The notes under the pieces are model-generated. The model was not told where the DNA came from. It did no database searches and saw only the letters and a list, made by a program, of their open reading frames with translations. A DNA stretch of 64,000 nucleotides from Azorhizobium oxalatiphilum (lineage in GTDB: Bacteria; Pseudomonadota; Alphaproteobacteria; Rhizobiales; Xanthobacteraceae). The stretch's first letter is position 1. Each line of letters starts with the position of its first letter. Positions 32,817 to 42,365 of this stretch are shown piece after piece. The stretch covers positions 62,001 to 126,000 of the forward strand of contig NZ_BMCT01000010.1 in NCBI RefSeq assembly GCF_014635325.1, read 5' to 3'. Made by a program: the position numbers and the translations under genes.

Positions 32817-32848
32817 CGTGGATGCCCGGATCAAGTCCGGGCATGACG
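32817..32848 (-). repeat. Palindromic repeat family B, copy 2 (inverted)
   Basis: On the minus strand its stem is ATGCCCGGA / TCCGGGCAT around CTTGA. Compared with copy 1 the C-G pair has become G-C on both arms, a compensatory change. The two copies bracket 83 bases downstream of the Ada-like gene and end 51 bases before the esterase-like gene's stop. Confidence 0.75.
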
Positions 32849-32898
32849 ATCTATTGCTTCAGTGCGGTCGAGCGCTGAATGTCGATCTGTTCCGAACC

Positions 32899-33921
32899 TC
32901 ACCCCACCACGGCGAAGCGCAGCAGGATGGTGCGCTGGAGCAGGCTGAAATTGTCGTCGGACACCAGCGTCAGCAGGGTCTCTCCGGCGGCATTCCGCGT
33001 CACCGCGATGCCTTCCATATTGTCGATCTCATAGGCCATGTCGCCGGTGAACAGCGTCTCGCCCTCGATGCGCGCACCGGGCTTGATATCGGCCAGCCGG
33101 AAGCGGCGGATCTGTGCCGACACGCCTGTGGTCGGCGCATAATGGCGCTCCATCAGATAGAGCGTCCCGCCGGGGCCGAGGGCGGCGTCGGTGGCGTCGA
33201 ACCAGCCGCTCTTGGCGATGGAGAACAGGCCCGGCGACGGCCCGCCGATCAGGAAGCCCGGCAGGTCGTCCGAGCCGGAAGCGCCTTCCTCGCCGATGCC
33301 GATCAGCGTGCCCTTCAGCGGCCCGTCCGGGATATAAACGAGGCTCTCAAGCCCGGTGTTGTGCCGGAGCTGCTTCACGGCGGCGGGCACGTCGATGCGC
33401 TCGCCTTTCTGGCCGAGCGGATCGGGGCCGGGATAGCGCCAGATCTCGTTGATGGTTTCGAGGCCCACATAGATGCTGCCGTCCGGGGCGACGGCGAGGC
33501 TCTCGGAATCCTCGCGCTTCTGTCCCGCCAGCGGCTTGCCCGTGCTGTCCAGAAGGGCGGCGGCGCGCACGTCGGCGAGCCCCACCGGGCGATCCCCTTC
33601 CGTTACGATGCGCCCGATCAGGAAGACGCCGGCATCCGTGACGGCGAGGAAGTTCTCGCGGGCATCCAGCGTCAGGGCAGAGATGCCGCCGAAGCCGGAA
33701 TAGTCGGAGGTCAGCACGAGGCCGCCGCGAAACTCCAGCTGCCCGAAGCGGGTGTCGTCGGAATTGATGCGGAAGCGCTCGATGGGGGTGGCGGCGACCT
33801 TGATGGCGACCGGCTGCCGGGGCAGCTCACGCGGCTTCGACAGCGCGCGATGGCCGAGCGCGGCGACGCCGACGCCCGCCGCCAGAAGATAGAGGATCGT
33901 GCGGCGGGAAGGGGCACGCAT
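32899..33921 (-). CDS. Esterase-like activity of phytase family, exported protein
   Basis: This 340-residue protein is likely exported. Its N-terminal S-R-R-T-I-L-Y-L-L-A-A-G segment looks like a Tat-type or plain Sec signal. The body matches the phytase-like beta-propeller esterase domain family: F-G-G-I-S-A-L-T-L-D near residue 77 and R-E-D-S-E-S-L-A-V-A-P-D-G-S at about 135. Later come N-T-G-L-E-S-L and the C-terminal D-N-M-E-G-I-A-V-T. Members hydrolyse phosphate esters in some bacteria, but this one is untested. It follows cobT downstream on the same strand, an arrangement common in Rhizobiales. Confidence 0.85.
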   Translation of the reverse strand: MRAPSRRTILYLLAAGVGVAALGHRALSKPRELPRQPVAIKVAATPIERFRINSDDTRFGQLEFRGGLVLTSDYSGFGGISALTLDARENFLAVTDAGVFLIGRIVTEGDRPVGLADVRAAALLDSTGKPLAGQKREDSESLAVAPDGSIYVGLETINEIWRYPGPDPLGQKGERIDVPAAVKQLRHNTGLESLVYIPDGPLKGTLIGIGEEGASGSDDLPGFLIGGPSPGLFSIAKSGWFDATDAALGPGGTLYLMERHYAPTTGVSAQIRRFRLADIKPGARIEGETLFTGDMAYEIDNMEGIAVTRNAAGETLLTLVSDDNFSLLQRTILLRFAVVG

Positions 33922-34033
33922 GGCCGGGGCAGGGTCCGTCTCTGTGGCGTTGCTGCGCGGACGCTAGCTCATCCCGTGCCACGGCATATGACAGGGAGAC
34001 CGCCGCCCACCATCGGCGGGCGGCGAAATCCGG

Positions 34034-35932
34034 TCAGTGCAGCCGGCGGCCGCGCGGGGCGGGGGCGGGCGGCTTGTCGTCGAACAGCTCGGCCAGCTTC
34101 TCGGTCATGGCGCCGCCCAGTTCCTCGGCGTCCACGATGGTCACGGCGCGCTTGTAATAGCGCGTCACGTCATGGCCGATGCCGATGGCAATCAGCTCCA
34201 CCGGCGAGCGGTCCTCGATCTGCGAGATGATATGGCGCAGATGGCGCTCCAGATAATTGCCCGCGTTCACGGAGAGGGTGGAATCATCCACCGGCGCGCC
34301 GTCCGAGATCATCATCAGGATTTTTCGCGCTTCCGGCCGGCCGAGCAGGCGCTGGTGCGCCCAGTCGAGGGCCTCGCCGTCGATATTCTCCTTCAGCAGC
34401 CCCTCGCGCATCATCAGGCCGAGATTGCGCCGGGCGCGGCGCCACGGGGCATCCGCCGACTTGTAGACGATGTGGCGCAGGTCATTGAGGCGGCCGGGAT
34501 TGGCCGGCTTGCCCGCCGCCAGCCACGCCTCGCGCGACTGCCCGCCCTTCCAGGCGCGGGTGGTGAAGCCGAGCACTTCCACCTTCACCGCGCAACGCTC
34601 CAGCGTGCGTGCGAGAATGTCCGCGCAGGTGGCGGCCACCGTGATCGGCCGGCCGCGCATGGAGCCGGAATTGTCGATCAGCAGCGTCACCACCGTGTCG
34701 CGGAAGTCGGTGTCGCGCTCGCGCTTGAAGGACAGAGCGGCGGTGGGATCCGTGACCACGCGGGAGAGGCGCGCGGGGTCGAGCACGCCCTCTTCCAGAT
34801 CGAATTCCCACGCCCGGTTCTGCTGCGCCAGCAGACGGCGCTGCAAGCGGTTGGCGAGGCGCGAGACCACGCCCTGCAGATGGCTGAGCTGCTTGTCGAG
34901 ATAGGCGCGCAGGCGGTTCAGCTCCTCCGCGTCGCACAGCTCCTCGGCGTGCGTCTCCTCGTCGAACTTGTTGGTGAAGGCGTGATACTCCGGCCCCTTG
35001 TGGTCGTAGGGCGCGGGGTTGCGCGGCTGCCACGGCTCGGCGGCCTCGTCCGCATCGCCCATGTCCGAATCGTCGGGCATGTCGGCGGGAGGGCCGGCCT
35101 CGCTGTCCACGGCGCTGTCGGGCATATCCTCCTGCGCCATCTCGGCTTCCACCTCGGTGGCGCCTTCCTGGGTATCGTCCTCGCTGCGCTCGCCTTCCTC
35201 GCCGCCCTGCTCGTCGCGGCCGTCGCTCTTCTCGTCGAGATCGTCTTCGTCGTCATCGCCGTCGAGGCCGGTGTCCTCGCCCATGTCCAGCGAGGACAAA
35301 AGGTGGCGCGTGATCTCGCCGAACTTGCGCTGGTCCTCCAGCGCGCCGGAGAGCTTGGCGAGGTCCTTGTCGGCGCGGGCCTCGATGAAGTCGCGCCACA
35401 GTTCCACGATCTTGCGGGCGGCGGGCGGCGGGGCCTGTCCGGTCAGGCGCTCGCGCACCATGAGGGCAACGGCGTCCTCGATGGGAGCGTCGGCACGGTC
35501 GGTGATGTCGGCATAGGGACCGCGATGGTAGCGGTCGTTCAGCATGGCGGTGAGATTGCGCTGGGTGCCCAGCATGCGGTTGGAGCCCACCGCTTCCACG
35601 CGGGCCTGCTCCACCGCCTCGAACACCGCGCGGGCGGTGTCGCCGCTGGGGGCCATGCGCCGATGCATGGCGGCGTCGTGACAGGCGAGGCGCAGAGCCA
35701 TGGAATCCGCATGGCCGCGCACGATGGCCGCGTCCTGCTCGGAGAAGCGGCGCGGCGGCTCGGGCAGGCGCGCCCGGTCGGGCGTCAGGCTCGGGCGCTC
35801 GGAGGCATAGGTGACTTCGAACTCGCTCACCCCGGCAATGGCCTTGAAGCAGCTCGCCACCGCGCGCTTGAACGGCTCGGCGGGGGCTTCCTTGGGGGCT
35901 GTCTTGGTGGACTTGTTGGTCGGAGCAGCCAT
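34034..35932 (-). CDS. cobT: Aerobic cobaltochelatase subunit CobT
   Basis: CobT is a subunit of the CobNST complex that inserts cobalt into hydrogenobyrinic acid diamide in aerobic vitamin B12 synthesis. In the 632-residue protein an N-terminal domain is followed by a strongly acidic, low-complexity linker (about residues 218-300), then the VWA domain with the MIDAS motif D-N-S-G-S at 420-424. This matches the family's usual layout and length. It lies 104 bases after cobS on the same strand. CobN, the large chelatase subunit, is not in the window. Confidence 0.95.
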   Translation of the reverse strand: MAAPTNKSTKTAPKEAPAEPFKRAVASCFKAIAGVSEFEVTYASERPSLTPDRARLPEPPRRFSEQDAAIVRGHADSMALRLACHDAAMHRRMAPSGDTARAVFEAVEQARVEAVGSNRMLGTQRNLTAMLNDRYHRGPYADITDRADAPIEDAVALMVRERLTGQAPPPAARKIVELWRDFIEARADKDLAKLSGALEDQRKFGEITRHLLSSLDMGEDTGLDGDDDEDDLDEKSDGRDEQGGEEGERSEDDTQEGATEVEAEMAQEDMPDSAVDSEAGPPADMPDDSDMGDADEAAEPWQPRNPAPYDHKGPEYHAFTNKFDEETHAEELCDAEELNRLRAYLDKQLSHLQGVVSRLANRLQRRLLAQQNRAWEFDLEEGVLDPARLSRVVTDPTAALSFKRERDTDFRDTVVTLLIDNSGSMRGRPITVAATCADILARTLERCAVKVEVLGFTTRAWKGGQSREAWLAAGKPANPGRLNDLRHIVYKSADAPWRRARRNLGLMMREGLLKENIDGEALDWAHQRLLGRPEARKILMMISDGAPVDDSTLSVNAGNYLERHLRHIISQIEDRSPVELIAIGIGHDVTRYYKRAVTIVDAEELGGAMTEKLAELFDDKPPAPAPRGRRLH

Positions 35933-36036
35933 GTCTTCAGCCTGTCAGGACGCGAAGGGCGCCCCACGGCCGGCCTGCGGCCATGGGGCGGCGCTGTTCT
36001 TGAGAACGTCCCCGCCCGGAGGGCAGGGGCGGGCCG

Positions 36037-37017
36037 TCACGACAGGGCGACGTTGACCGAGCTTTCGGGAAGCTCCTGCCCGAAGCAGCGCTGGTAGAAC
36101 TCCGCCACCAGCGGGCGCTCCAGCTCGTCGCACTTGTTCAGGAAGGTGACGCGGAGCGCGAAGCCGATGTCCTTGAAGATCTCGGAATTCTCGGCCCAGG
36201 TCAGCACCGTGCGCGGGCTCATGACGGTGGACAGGTCCCCGTTGATGAAGGCGCTGCGGGTCAGGTCGGCGAGGCGCACCATGCGCGCCACCGTGTCCCG
36301 GCCCTGCTGGTTCTGATAGTGCTTCGACTTGGCGAGCACGATCTCCACTTCCTTGTCATGCGGCAGGTAGTTCAGGGTGGTGACGATGGACCAGCGGTCC
36401 ATCTGGCCCTGATTGATCTGCTGCGTGCCGTGGTAGAGGCCCGTGGTGTCGCCGAGGCCCACCGTGTTCGCCGTGGAGAACAGGCGGAAGGCGGGATGGG
36501 GGCGGATGACCCGGTTCTGGTCGAGCAGGGTCAGGCGGCCGGAGACTTCCAGCACGCGCTGGATCACGAACATCACATCCGGGCGGCCGGCGTCATATTC
36601 GTCGAACACCATGGCGACGTTGTTCTGGAGCGCCCACGGCAGGATGCCGTCGCGGAACTCCGTCACCTGAAGGCCGTCGCGGACCACGATGGCATCCTTG
36701 CCGATCAGGTCGATACGCGAGATGTGGCTGTCCAGATTCACGCGCACGCACGGCCAGTTGAGGCGGGCGGCCACCTGCTCGATATGGGTGGACTTGCCGG
36801 TACCATGGTAGCCCGTGACCATGACGCGGCGATTGTGTGCAAAGCCGGCGAGGATGGCGAGGGTGGTCTGGCGGTCGAAGAGATAATCGGGATCGAGGTC
36901 GGGTACATGGCTGTCGGGCTCGGAGAAGGCCGGGACTTCCATGTCGATGTCGATGCCAAACACCTGCCTGACCGAAACCTTCATGTCGGGGGTAGGTGCC
37001 ACGGTCTCGGTGCTCAT
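36037..37017 (-). CDS. cobS: Aerobic cobaltochelatase subunit CobS
   Basis: CobS is the AAA+ ATPase subunit of the cobalt chelatase, forming a ring with CobT. In the 326-residue product the Walker [10 protein letters not shown] is at 69-77 and the Walker B M-V-F-D-E-Y follows; length agrees with known CobS. The chosen ATG 37017 has GGAGG four bases upstream; ATGs at 37020 and 37050 are alternatives. It is first in cobS-cobT, downstream of the DnaJ-like gene, a typical alphaproteobacterial order. Confidence 0.95.
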   Translation of the reverse strand: MSTETVAPTPDMKVSVRQVFGIDIDMEVPAFSEPDSHVPDLDPDYLFDRQTTLAILAGFAHNRRVMVTGYHGTGKSTHIEQVAARLNWPCVRVNLDSHISRIDLIGKDAIVVRDGLQVTEFRDGILPWALQNNVAMVFDEYDAGRPDVMFVIQRVLEVSGRLTLLDQNRVIRPHPAFRLFSTANTVGLGDTTGLYHGTQQINQGQMDRWSIVTTLNYLPHDKEVEIVLAKSKHYQNQQGRDTVARMVRLADLTRSAFINGDLSTVMSPRTVLTWAENSEIFKDIGFALRVTFLNKCDELERPLVAEFYQRCFGQELPESSVNVALS

Positions 37018-37110
37018 CATGCCTCCGTTCGCGCGGAACGCCGCGCTCATGTCTTCCGCATTTGTCCTTCGCGGCACCTTAAAGGTTTTCCGCACGTGCA
37101 AAAACCGTCC

Positions 37111-37129
37111 TGCACCGTGTCGCGGTGCA
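37111..37129 (-). terminator. Hairpin after the DnaJ-like gene
   Basis: TGCACCG (37111-37117) pairs with CGGTGCA (37123-37129). On the minus strand it is followed after seven bases by TTTTT. It lies 12 bases past the DnaJ-like stop, so it is a plausible but weak terminator separating it from cobS. Confidence 0.35.
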
Positions 37130-37140
37130 AAGGCCGGTCG

Positions 37141-37737
37141 TCAACAAAAACCCGCTTTCTTGAGCGTGCTATGCGCCTGAATGACGTTGCGCAGGCGCTC
37201 CTCCGCCGAGGTGTCGCCGCCATTGACGTCGGGATGGTGCTTCTTCACCAGCTCCTTGAAGCGCGCCTTGATCTCCGCCGGCGTGGCGGACATCTCCAGC
37301 CCCAGCATTTCCAGCGCCTGCCGTTCCGCCGTGCGGATGGGGCGCGTCTCCTCGCGGGGCTGGAAGCCCGACGCATGGCCGCCCATTTCCGCACCGAAGC
37401 CGAAAGGATCGCTCCGCCCGTCCGTCGCCTTGGCGCCGCCTTCCTCGCGGGTGCCCATGCGCCATGTGGGGCGATGGCCGGTCAACGCGTCCTTCTGATA
37501 GGCGTAGACGGCAGAATCACTCATGCCCGCGAAGTAGTTGTAGGACTGGTTGTACGCCCGAACGTGGTCGATGCAGTACTGCCAATACTCTCCCTCCGCC
37601 ATACGCCCCTTGGGCGCGCGGTGGGTGCCGGGCTGGTTGCATCCAGGCCACTGGCAGACGGGGCAGGTGGGCTTCCGCAACCGATCTTCCGTGGGCTTTA
37701 CCCGGATCCGGTCGAAGAAGGGGGAGTCTGTTTTCAT
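37141..37737 (-). CDS. J-domain co-chaperone with N-terminal Cys/His cluster
   Basis: The 198-residue protein has its J domain at the C-terminus (from about 138), with HPD in K-K-H-H-P-D-V-N-G-G, so it should stimulate a DnaK ATPase. The N-terminal half has Cys25-X2-Cys28-X4-Cys33 and Cys55-X2-His58, a likely zinc site. The architecture is typical of the DnaJ-like gene found beside cobS in alphaproteobacteria and unlike classical DnaJ. It is divergent from bolA. A maturation role for the chelatase is suggested only by context. Confidence 0.85.
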   Translation of the reverse strand: MKTDSPFFDRIRVKPTEDRLRKPTCPVCQWPGCNQPGTHRAPKGRMAEGEYWQYCIDHVRAYNQSYNYFAGMSDSAVYAYQKDALTGHRPTWRMGTREEGGAKATDGRSDPFGFGAEMGGHASGFQPREETRPIRTAERQALEMLGLEMSATPAEIKARFKELVKKHHPDVNGGDTSAEERLRNVIQAHSTLKKAGFC

Positions 37738-38048
37738 AGCAGGCAGAGTATGCGGGCCGGGCCGCCGGGCGGCAAGGCGAGGGGCTCGGAATCTCGGGCA
37801 GGGGCACGTCGGTGTGCCGAAGCGCGGCGCTCATCCTGAAGACCGGGCGCCGGTCCCTCATATACGCCGCGTCGCCCCCGGTGCAAGGCGGGAGGCACAG
37901 CCCCCTGCGGAAGGGCGAGGCGGGGACACGCCGGGTGCGCCCCCTTTTTCAAGCGGCCGCGCTGCCTGCCCCTGTGAGAGGTCCGTATCCCATGCGCTCC
38001 AACGGCTGGCGATTGACGGCCGGCCCGGCGCGGCGTTACCGATAGCCC
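37738..38048. other. Divergent intergenic region of the DnaJ-like gene and bolA, no gene seen
   Basis: This 311-base gap must hold two divergent promoters. I see no convincing RNA gene, hairpin terminator or repeated motif. Short open frames on the plus strand have no family similarity. Confidence 0.4.
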
Positions 38049-38351
38049 ATGTCAGACCTTCACATCTCCCAGATCCGCACCACGCTCGAGGCCGGCCTCT
38101 CGCCGCTCGCGCTGCAGGTGCTGGACGAAAGCCATCTCCATGCCGGCCATGCGCATAACCGCGCCCGACCGGATGGCGGCATCACCCACCTGCGGGTGCG
38201 GGTGGTGGCGGATGCCTTTCGCGGCAAGAGCCGCGTGGACCGCCATCGCATCGTGAACGCGCTGCTGGCCGGCGAGATCGCCGGTGGCCTGCACGCGCTG
38301 GCCATCGACGCCAAAACGCCTGAGGAAGTCCCTGCCGGCGGGGCGGCATGA
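38049..38351 (+). CDS. bolA: BolA-family protein
   Basis: This is a 100-residue BolA-type protein with the fold's signature: [11 protein letters not shown], then [11 protein letters not shown] and [14 protein letters not shown]. BolA proteins pair with monothiol glutaredoxins in iron-sulfur handling and in stress regulation. It overlaps queC by ATGA. Whether it is the regulator BolA or the Fe-S partner type (IbaG) is not decided; the family-level call is firm. Confidence 0.9.
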   Translation: MSDLHISQIRTTLEAGLSPLALQVLDESHLHAGHAHNRARPDGGITHLRVRVVADAFRGKSRVDRHRIVNALLAGEIAGGLHALAIDAKTPEEVPAGGAA

Positions 38352-39067
38352 CGCTGTCGTCCGGTTCGGGTGCGCTCGTCCTGTTTTCGGGCGGGCAGGA
38401 TTCCACCACCACGCTCGCCTGGGCGCTGGATCGCTTCGACCGGGTGGAAACGCTCGGCTTCGACTATGGCCAGCGCCACAAGGTGGAGCTGGACTGCCGC
38501 GCGATCCTGCGCACGTCCATGGCGGGCCTCAACCCGCTGTGGGCGGAGCGTCTGGGTGAGGACCATACGCTGGACCTCGCGACGCTCGGCGCCGTGTCCG
38601 ACACGGCGCTGACCCGCGACACCGCCATCGAGATGAGCGAGAGCGGCCTGCCGAACACCTTCGTGCCGGGCCGAAACATCATCTTCCTCACCTTCGCCGC
38701 CGCGCTGGCCTACCGGCGGGGGCTCAAGCACATCGTGGGCGGCATGTGCGAGACCGATTTCTCCGGCTATCCGGACTGCCGCGACGACACCATCAAGGCG
38801 CTCCAGGTGGCGCTCAATCTGGGCATGGACACGCGCTTCGTTCTGGAGACGCCGCTCATGTGGATCGACAAGGCGCAGACCTGGGAGCTGGCCGAACGGC
38901 TCGGCGGCCAGACGCTTGTGGATCTGATCGTGGAAGAGACCCACACCTGCTATCTTGGCGAACGCGGTGCCCGCCATGCCTGGGGCCATGGCTGCGGCAC
39001 GTGCCCGGCGTGCAAGCTCCGGGCGGATGGGTTCTCCCGCTACACGGCAGAAAAGGTCTCCGGATGA
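38348..39067 (+). CDS. queC: 7-cyano-7-deazaguanine synthase
   Basis: It forms preQ0 from 7-carboxy-7-deazaguanine and ammonia with ATP, for queuosine in tRNA. In the 239-residue product the PP-loop S-G-G-Q-D-S-T is at residues 14-20. The C-terminal zinc-binding cysteines are in C-G-T-C-P-A-C-K. It overlaps bolA (ATGA) and the LprI-like gene (ATGA), forming a tight three-gene operon. No other queuosine gene (queD, queE, queF) is in the window. Confidence 0.95.
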   Translation: MTLSSGSGALVLFSGGQDSTTTLAWALDRFDRVETLGFDYGQRHKVELDCRAILRTSMAGLNPLWAERLGEDHTLDLATLGAVSDTALTRDTAIEMSESGLPNTFVPGRNIIFLTFAAALAYRRGLKHIVGGMCETDFSGYPDCRDDTIKALQVALNLGMDTRFVLETPLMWIDKAQTWELAERLGGQTLVDLIVEETHTCYLGERGARHAWGHGCGTCPACKLRADGFSRYTAEKVSG

Positions 39068-39429
39068 TGCGCGCGCGCCTGCCTTTCTCCGTCCTGCTGT
39101 GTGCCGCTCTGATGGGCGGCGCCCTGTTCTCGGTCCCGGCACGGGCGGCGAGCTTCGATTGCGGGACGGCCAAGGCGGCGGACGAGAAGGCGGTCTGCGT
39201 CAACCGCGACCTGTCCGACCTCGATGTGAAGACGGCGACGCTCTACGAGGTGCTCGGGCATCTGGTGGCCATGGGGCAGCGGGGCGATCTGCAGGAGCAG
39301 CAGCGCGCCTTCCTCGCCTATCGCGCCACCTGCGGAAGCCGGGTCGCCTGTATCCGCAAGGCCTATGATCAGCGCATCACGCAGCTGAATGCGGGGCTTC
39401 AGGCCATCTACGCCCGCGGCCCGTTCTGA
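39064..39429 (+). CDS. LprI-like (DUF1311) secreted protein
   Basis: This is a 121-residue secreted protein with a signal peptide (cleavage after A-R-A at about 30). The mature N-terminus has the DUF1311 pattern F-D-C-x-x-A-x-x-x-D-E-K-A-V-C, and four cysteines in all suggest two disulfides. The family includes LprI, reported as a lysozyme inhibitor in mycobacteria; a similar role here is inference. The start codon ATG overlaps the queC stop by four bases, so it is translationally coupled to a gene of unrelated function. Confidence 0.8.
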   Translation: MMRARLPFSVLLCAALMGGALFSVPARAASFDCGTAKAADEKAVCVNRDLSDLDVKTATLYEVLGHLVAMGQRGDLQEQQRAFLAYRATCGSRVACIRKAYDQRITQLNAGLQAIYARGPF

Positions 39430-39499
39430 AGTGACGCGGCTGGCGGTGCCGGTCCGCCCGGTGTAGTCACGGGGTGTCCCGACCACCGGAGCGTTAAGA

Positions 39500-40030
39500 A
39501 TGCCGCTTTACTCCATCGATGGCGTCGAACCCGAACTGCCGGCATCCGGCCGCTACTGGATCGCCCCCACCGCCGTGATCATCGGCCGGGTGAAGATCGA
39601 GGAAGACGCCAGCATCTGGTTCGGCACGGTGATCCGGGGCGACAACGAGCCCATCGTCATCGGCGCCGGCACCAATGTGCAGGAGAATTGCGTCCTCCAT
39701 ACCGATCCGGGCTATCCCATGACCATCGGGCCGAACGTGACGGTGGGCCACAAGGCCATGCTGCACGGCTGCGTGGTGGGCGAGAACAGCCTCGTCGGCA
39801 TGGGCGCCACTTTGCTGAACGGCGCGAAGATCGGCGCCAATTCTCTGGTGGGCAGCAATGCGCTGGTCACGGAGAACAAGGAATTCGAGGGCAATTCCCT
39901 CATCGTCGGCACGCCGGCCAAGGTCATCCGCACGCTGGACGAGGCCATGGTGGAGCGTCTGAAGAAGACCTCCGAGCACTATCAGAACAACTGGAAGCGC
40001 TTCGCCGCCGGCCTCAAGCGCATCGACTGA
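39500..40030 (+). CDS. Gamma-class carbonic anhydrase-like protein
   Basis: The 176-residue product is a left-handed beta-helix of hexapeptide repeats ([LIV]-G-x-x-x-x), with the three zinc-ligand-type histidines in L-H-T-D, V-G-H-K-A-M-L-H-G. It starts with the typical M-P-L-Y-S-I-D-G-V-E-P and GGAG lies eight bases before the ATG. YrdA/CaiE-type relatives often have no proven carbonic anhydrase activity, so the activity is inferred. It follows the LprI-like gene by 70 bases. Confidence 0.9.
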   Translation: MPLYSIDGVEPELPASGRYWIAPTAVIIGRVKIEEDASIWFGTVIRGDNEPIVIGAGTNVQENCVLHTDPGYPMTIGPNVTVGHKAMLHGCVVGENSLVGMGATLLNGAKIGANSLVGSNALVTENKEFEGNSLIVGTPAKVIRTLDEAMVERLKKTSEHYQNNWKRFAAGLKRID

Positions 40031-40054
40031 GGTCGTTGCGCGGGTGAGCGGTGG

Positions 40055-40696
40055 TCAGCGGCCGCCGCCCACCACCGGGGGCGAGCGGGTCTCGCCCAGC
40101 GACACCCACTGGCTGGGGTCGTTCTGGGACTGGCGCTTCACGTAGCGATAGCCGGTTTCCTTCCAGCGCAGGATCTCGGGGGCCTGATTGTCTAAGATCA
40201 GGTCGCCGCGATCCGTCACCACGGTCAGCACCGCATGGCCGTCGCCGGCCTTGTCGCGCACCACGGTGATCAGCAGCACGGAGGCCGGCCAGCCGAGGTT
40301 CATGAGAACCCGGCGCTTCTCCAGCACATAGTCCTCGCAGTCGCCCTTGCCGTCGTCCGGATAGGACCAGCGCTCGGTGACGCCCCAGTGGTCCATGTCC
40401 GTCACCGGCTCGACGCTATCGTTCACCGAGCGGTTCACCTTCTCCAGTTCGGTGAACTTCGCTTCGCTCAGATGCGTCTCATAGGACAGCGGTCCGGACG
40501 GCCGGCATTCATTGGCGTGGTCGCCGCAGAACTGCACATAGCCGATGGGCGCGTTGGTGTTGCCGATGGCGTCGAGATGGTCGGGCGGGCCGGGGGGAAG
40601 GCTCGCGGTGCGCATCTGCCCCGCGGCGGACGCCGTCCCGAGCCCGCCGATCAGCAGGCTGAAGACCATCAGCAAACGAAGGGAAAAGGACGGCAT
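40055..40696 (-). CDS. BTLCP family transglutaminase-like cysteine peptidase
   Basis: This is a 213-residue exported protein with a signal peptide (to about residue 25). The catalytic triad is Cys120 in G-K-G-D-C-E-D-Y, His154 in G-H-A-V-L-T and Asp169 in L-D-N. The bacterial transglutaminase-like cysteine proteinase (BTLCP) family is periplasmic, and members such as LapG cleave surface adhesins. A specific target here is unknown and no adhesin is adjacent. It converges on the carbonic-anhydrase-like gene. Confidence 0.88.
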   Translation of the reverse strand: MPSFSLRLLMVFSLLIGGLGTASAAGQMRTASLPPGPPDHLDAIGNTNAPIGYVQFCGDHANECRPSGPLSYETHLSEAKFTELEKVNRSVNDSVEPVTDMDHWGVTERWSYPDDGKGDCEDYVLEKRRVLMNLGWPASVLLITVVRDKAGDGHAVLTVVTDRGDLILDNQAPEILRWKETGYRYVKRQSQNDPSQWVSLGETRSPPVVGGGR

Positions 40697-40971
40697 GAGC
40701 GAGCGGAAGCCTTGCGGTTAACAAATTGATAATGCCCCAGTGACGCCCCTTTTGCGCCATCAACCTTTCCTTAACCTTAATGCGCGTTCCGCACGTTCCG
40801 GAAGTGTATTTGTGCAACGCGGCATGACTTCCGTAATTGTGGCGGCTTGGCAGTAAGCTTGGCCGCGCATGGCTTTTGCGCCTTGCGTGCGGGCCAGCGG
40901 GGGGCGGTGAGGGCGGTCACGAGCGATTGTCCGCAGCGCCTTTTCGGTTGCCGTCAGGGGCGCGGACGCCT
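40697..40971. other. Divergent region between the BTLCP and rhomboid genes, no gene seen
   Basis: This 275-base gap holds divergent promoters. There is a TTAACC-TTAA cluster at about 40772-40780 and another TTAAC near 40718, reminiscent of half-sites of the alphaproteobacterial cell-cycle regulator CtrA. The spacing does not form the full TTAA-N7-TTAA site, so this is not called as a CtrA box. Confidence 0.25.
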
Positions 40972-41742
40972 ATGTGCGGAAACGTGCTCGACATCTCAGA
41001 TCCCCACCGTCTCTCCACCCGCCAGCCGATGTTCAACATCCCGGGCATCGTGGCCGTGCTGGCCATTGCCATGGCGGTGATCCATGGGGTGCGCACCTAT
41101 CTGCTGAGCGATGCGGCTGATCTCGATGTGCTCGAGCTGTTCGCCTTCGTGCCCGTTCGCTATGACGCCACGGCGGGCTATCACCTGGCCGGTGGTATCG
41201 GGGCGGAGATCTGGACCTTCGTCACCTACGCCTTCCTGCACGCCACCTGGATGCATTTCGGCGTCAACATGATCTGGATGGTGGCCTTCGGCACGCCGGT
41301 GGCGCGACGTTTTGGCACACCCCGCTTCCTGGCCTTCTTCTGCGTGACGGCGGTGGCCGGCGCGGTGGCCCATCTCCTCACCCATGCGAACGCCATGGAG
41401 CCCATGATCGGCGCCTCGGCTTCCATCTCGGGCCTGATGGCGGGTGCGGTGCGCTTTGCCTTTGCGCCCGGCGGATCCCTGAGCCGCCAGCGCGGCTTCA
41501 ATCCCGACCACATGCCCGCGCAAAGCCTTGGCGAGGCGTTGCGCGACACCCGCGTGCTGGGCTTCGTGGGCGTGTGGGTGGTGGTCAATGTGCTGTTCGG
41601 CGCGGGCGTCGACATGCCGGGGGCGGAAGGCGGCAACGTGGCGTGGCAGGCCCACATGGGCGGCTTCTTCGCCGGCCTGCTGCTGTTCTCCTTCTTCGAT
41701 CCCGTGCCGCGCCGCGCGCCGCATGAGGAAACCGCCGCCTGA
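40972..41742 (+). CDS. Rhomboid-family intramembrane serine protease
   Basis: This is a 256-residue, roughly six-helix membrane protein. It has the H-F-G-V-N-M-I-W-M oxyanion-loop asparagine, the active-site serine in G-A-S-A-S-I-S-G-L-M, and the catalytic histidine in Q-A-H-M-G-G-F-F-A-G. The start M-C-G-N-V-L-D is chosen where homology begins; the open frame extends further upstream without coding character. It is divergent from the BTLCP peptidase. Rhomboids cleave membrane proteins within the bilayer; the substrate is unknown. Confidence 0.9.
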   Translation: MCGNVLDISDPHRLSTRQPMFNIPGIVAVLAIAMAVIHGVRTYLLSDAADLDVLELFAFVPVRYDATAGYHLAGGIGAEIWTFVTYAFLHATWMHFGVNMIWMVAFGTPVARRFGTPRFLAFFCVTAVAGAVAHLLTHANAMEPMIGASASISGLMAGAVRFAFAPGGSLSRQRGFNPDHMPAQSLGEALRDTRVLGFVGVWVVVNVLFGAGVDMPGAEGGNVAWQAHMGGFFAGLLLFSFFDPVPRRAPHEETAA

Positions 41743-41902
41743 TCGTGTCCGGCGCGGCCCGCGACCTGTCTCTACGGCAGGCGGGGTTGCGGACGAGGCC
41801 CATGCGGGAGATCATCGGGGTTCGACCGTCCCGGTGTCGGCGACAAGACAACGCAAGATTTCATCCGGCACGAGGCAGGGACGGTCTCAGCGGAGGATGA
41901 AC

Positions 41903-42334
41903 ATGACCGTCAGCGCCATCCTGCAGACCAAGGGTACGTCCATCATCACCATCTCGCCCGAAATCGGACTGGGCGAGGCGGTCGAAACGCTCGCCAAGCA
42001 CCGCATCGGCGCCATCGTGGTCACGGACGCCGGCGATCAGGTGGTGGGCATCCTCTCCGAGCGCGACGTGGTGCGGCTTCTGGCCGAGAAGGGGCCTGAC
42101 GTGCTCGCCGAGCCGGTGTCGTCGGTCATGACGCGCACCGTCGTCACCTGCACCGCCAGCGAGACCATACCCGGCGTCATGGAGCGCATGACGCGCGGGC
42201 GCTTCCGCCACGTGCCCGTGGTGGAAGGCGGCCGGCTGCTCGGCATCATCTCCATCGGTGACGTGGTGAAGTTCCGCGTGGAGGAGATGGAGCGCGAGAG
42301 CGCCGCCCTGCGCGACTACATCATGACCGCCTGA
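41903..42334 (+). CDS. CBS-domain protein
   Basis: The 143-residue protein is two tandem CBS domains (residues 15-70 and 75-135) with I-L-S-E-R-D-V-V-R-L-L-A and I-I-S-I-G-D-V-V-K-F motifs. CBS pairs bind adenine nucleotides and regulate partners, and small two-CBS proteins of this type are frequent in Rhizobiales. GGAGG six bases upstream supports ATG 41903. An ATG two codons earlier overlaps that site. The convergent patatin gene lies 16 bases beyond its stop. Confidence 0.9.
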   Translation: MTVSAILQTKGTSIITISPEIGLGEAVETLAKHRIGAIVVTDAGDQVVGILSERDVVRLLAEKGPDVLAEPVSSVMTRTVVTCTASETIPGVMERMTRGRFRHVPVVEGGRLLGIISIGDVVKFRVEEMERESAALRDYIMTA

Positions 42335-42340
42335 AAAGAC

Positions 42341-42365
42341 GTGGCGCTGGTCAGGCCAGCGCCAC
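42341..42365. terminator. Convergent terminator between CBS and patatin genes
   Basis: GTGGCGCTGG (42341-42350) pairs perfectly with CCAGCGCCAC (42356-42365) over a 5-base loop. The stem includes the last codons and the stop of the patatin gene. On the minus strand a TCTTTT run follows, so it should terminate patatin transcription and may also work for the CBS gene. Confidence 0.6.

Noticed and set aside
32702-32848. Start of a CRISPR array
   Set aside because: The 32-base elements occur as an inverted pair with one 83-base interval, not as direct repeats with regular spacers, and no cas gene is present.
40697-40971. CtrA box upstream of the rhomboid gene
   Set aside because: TTAA half-sites are present but not in the TTAA-N7-TTAA arrangement.
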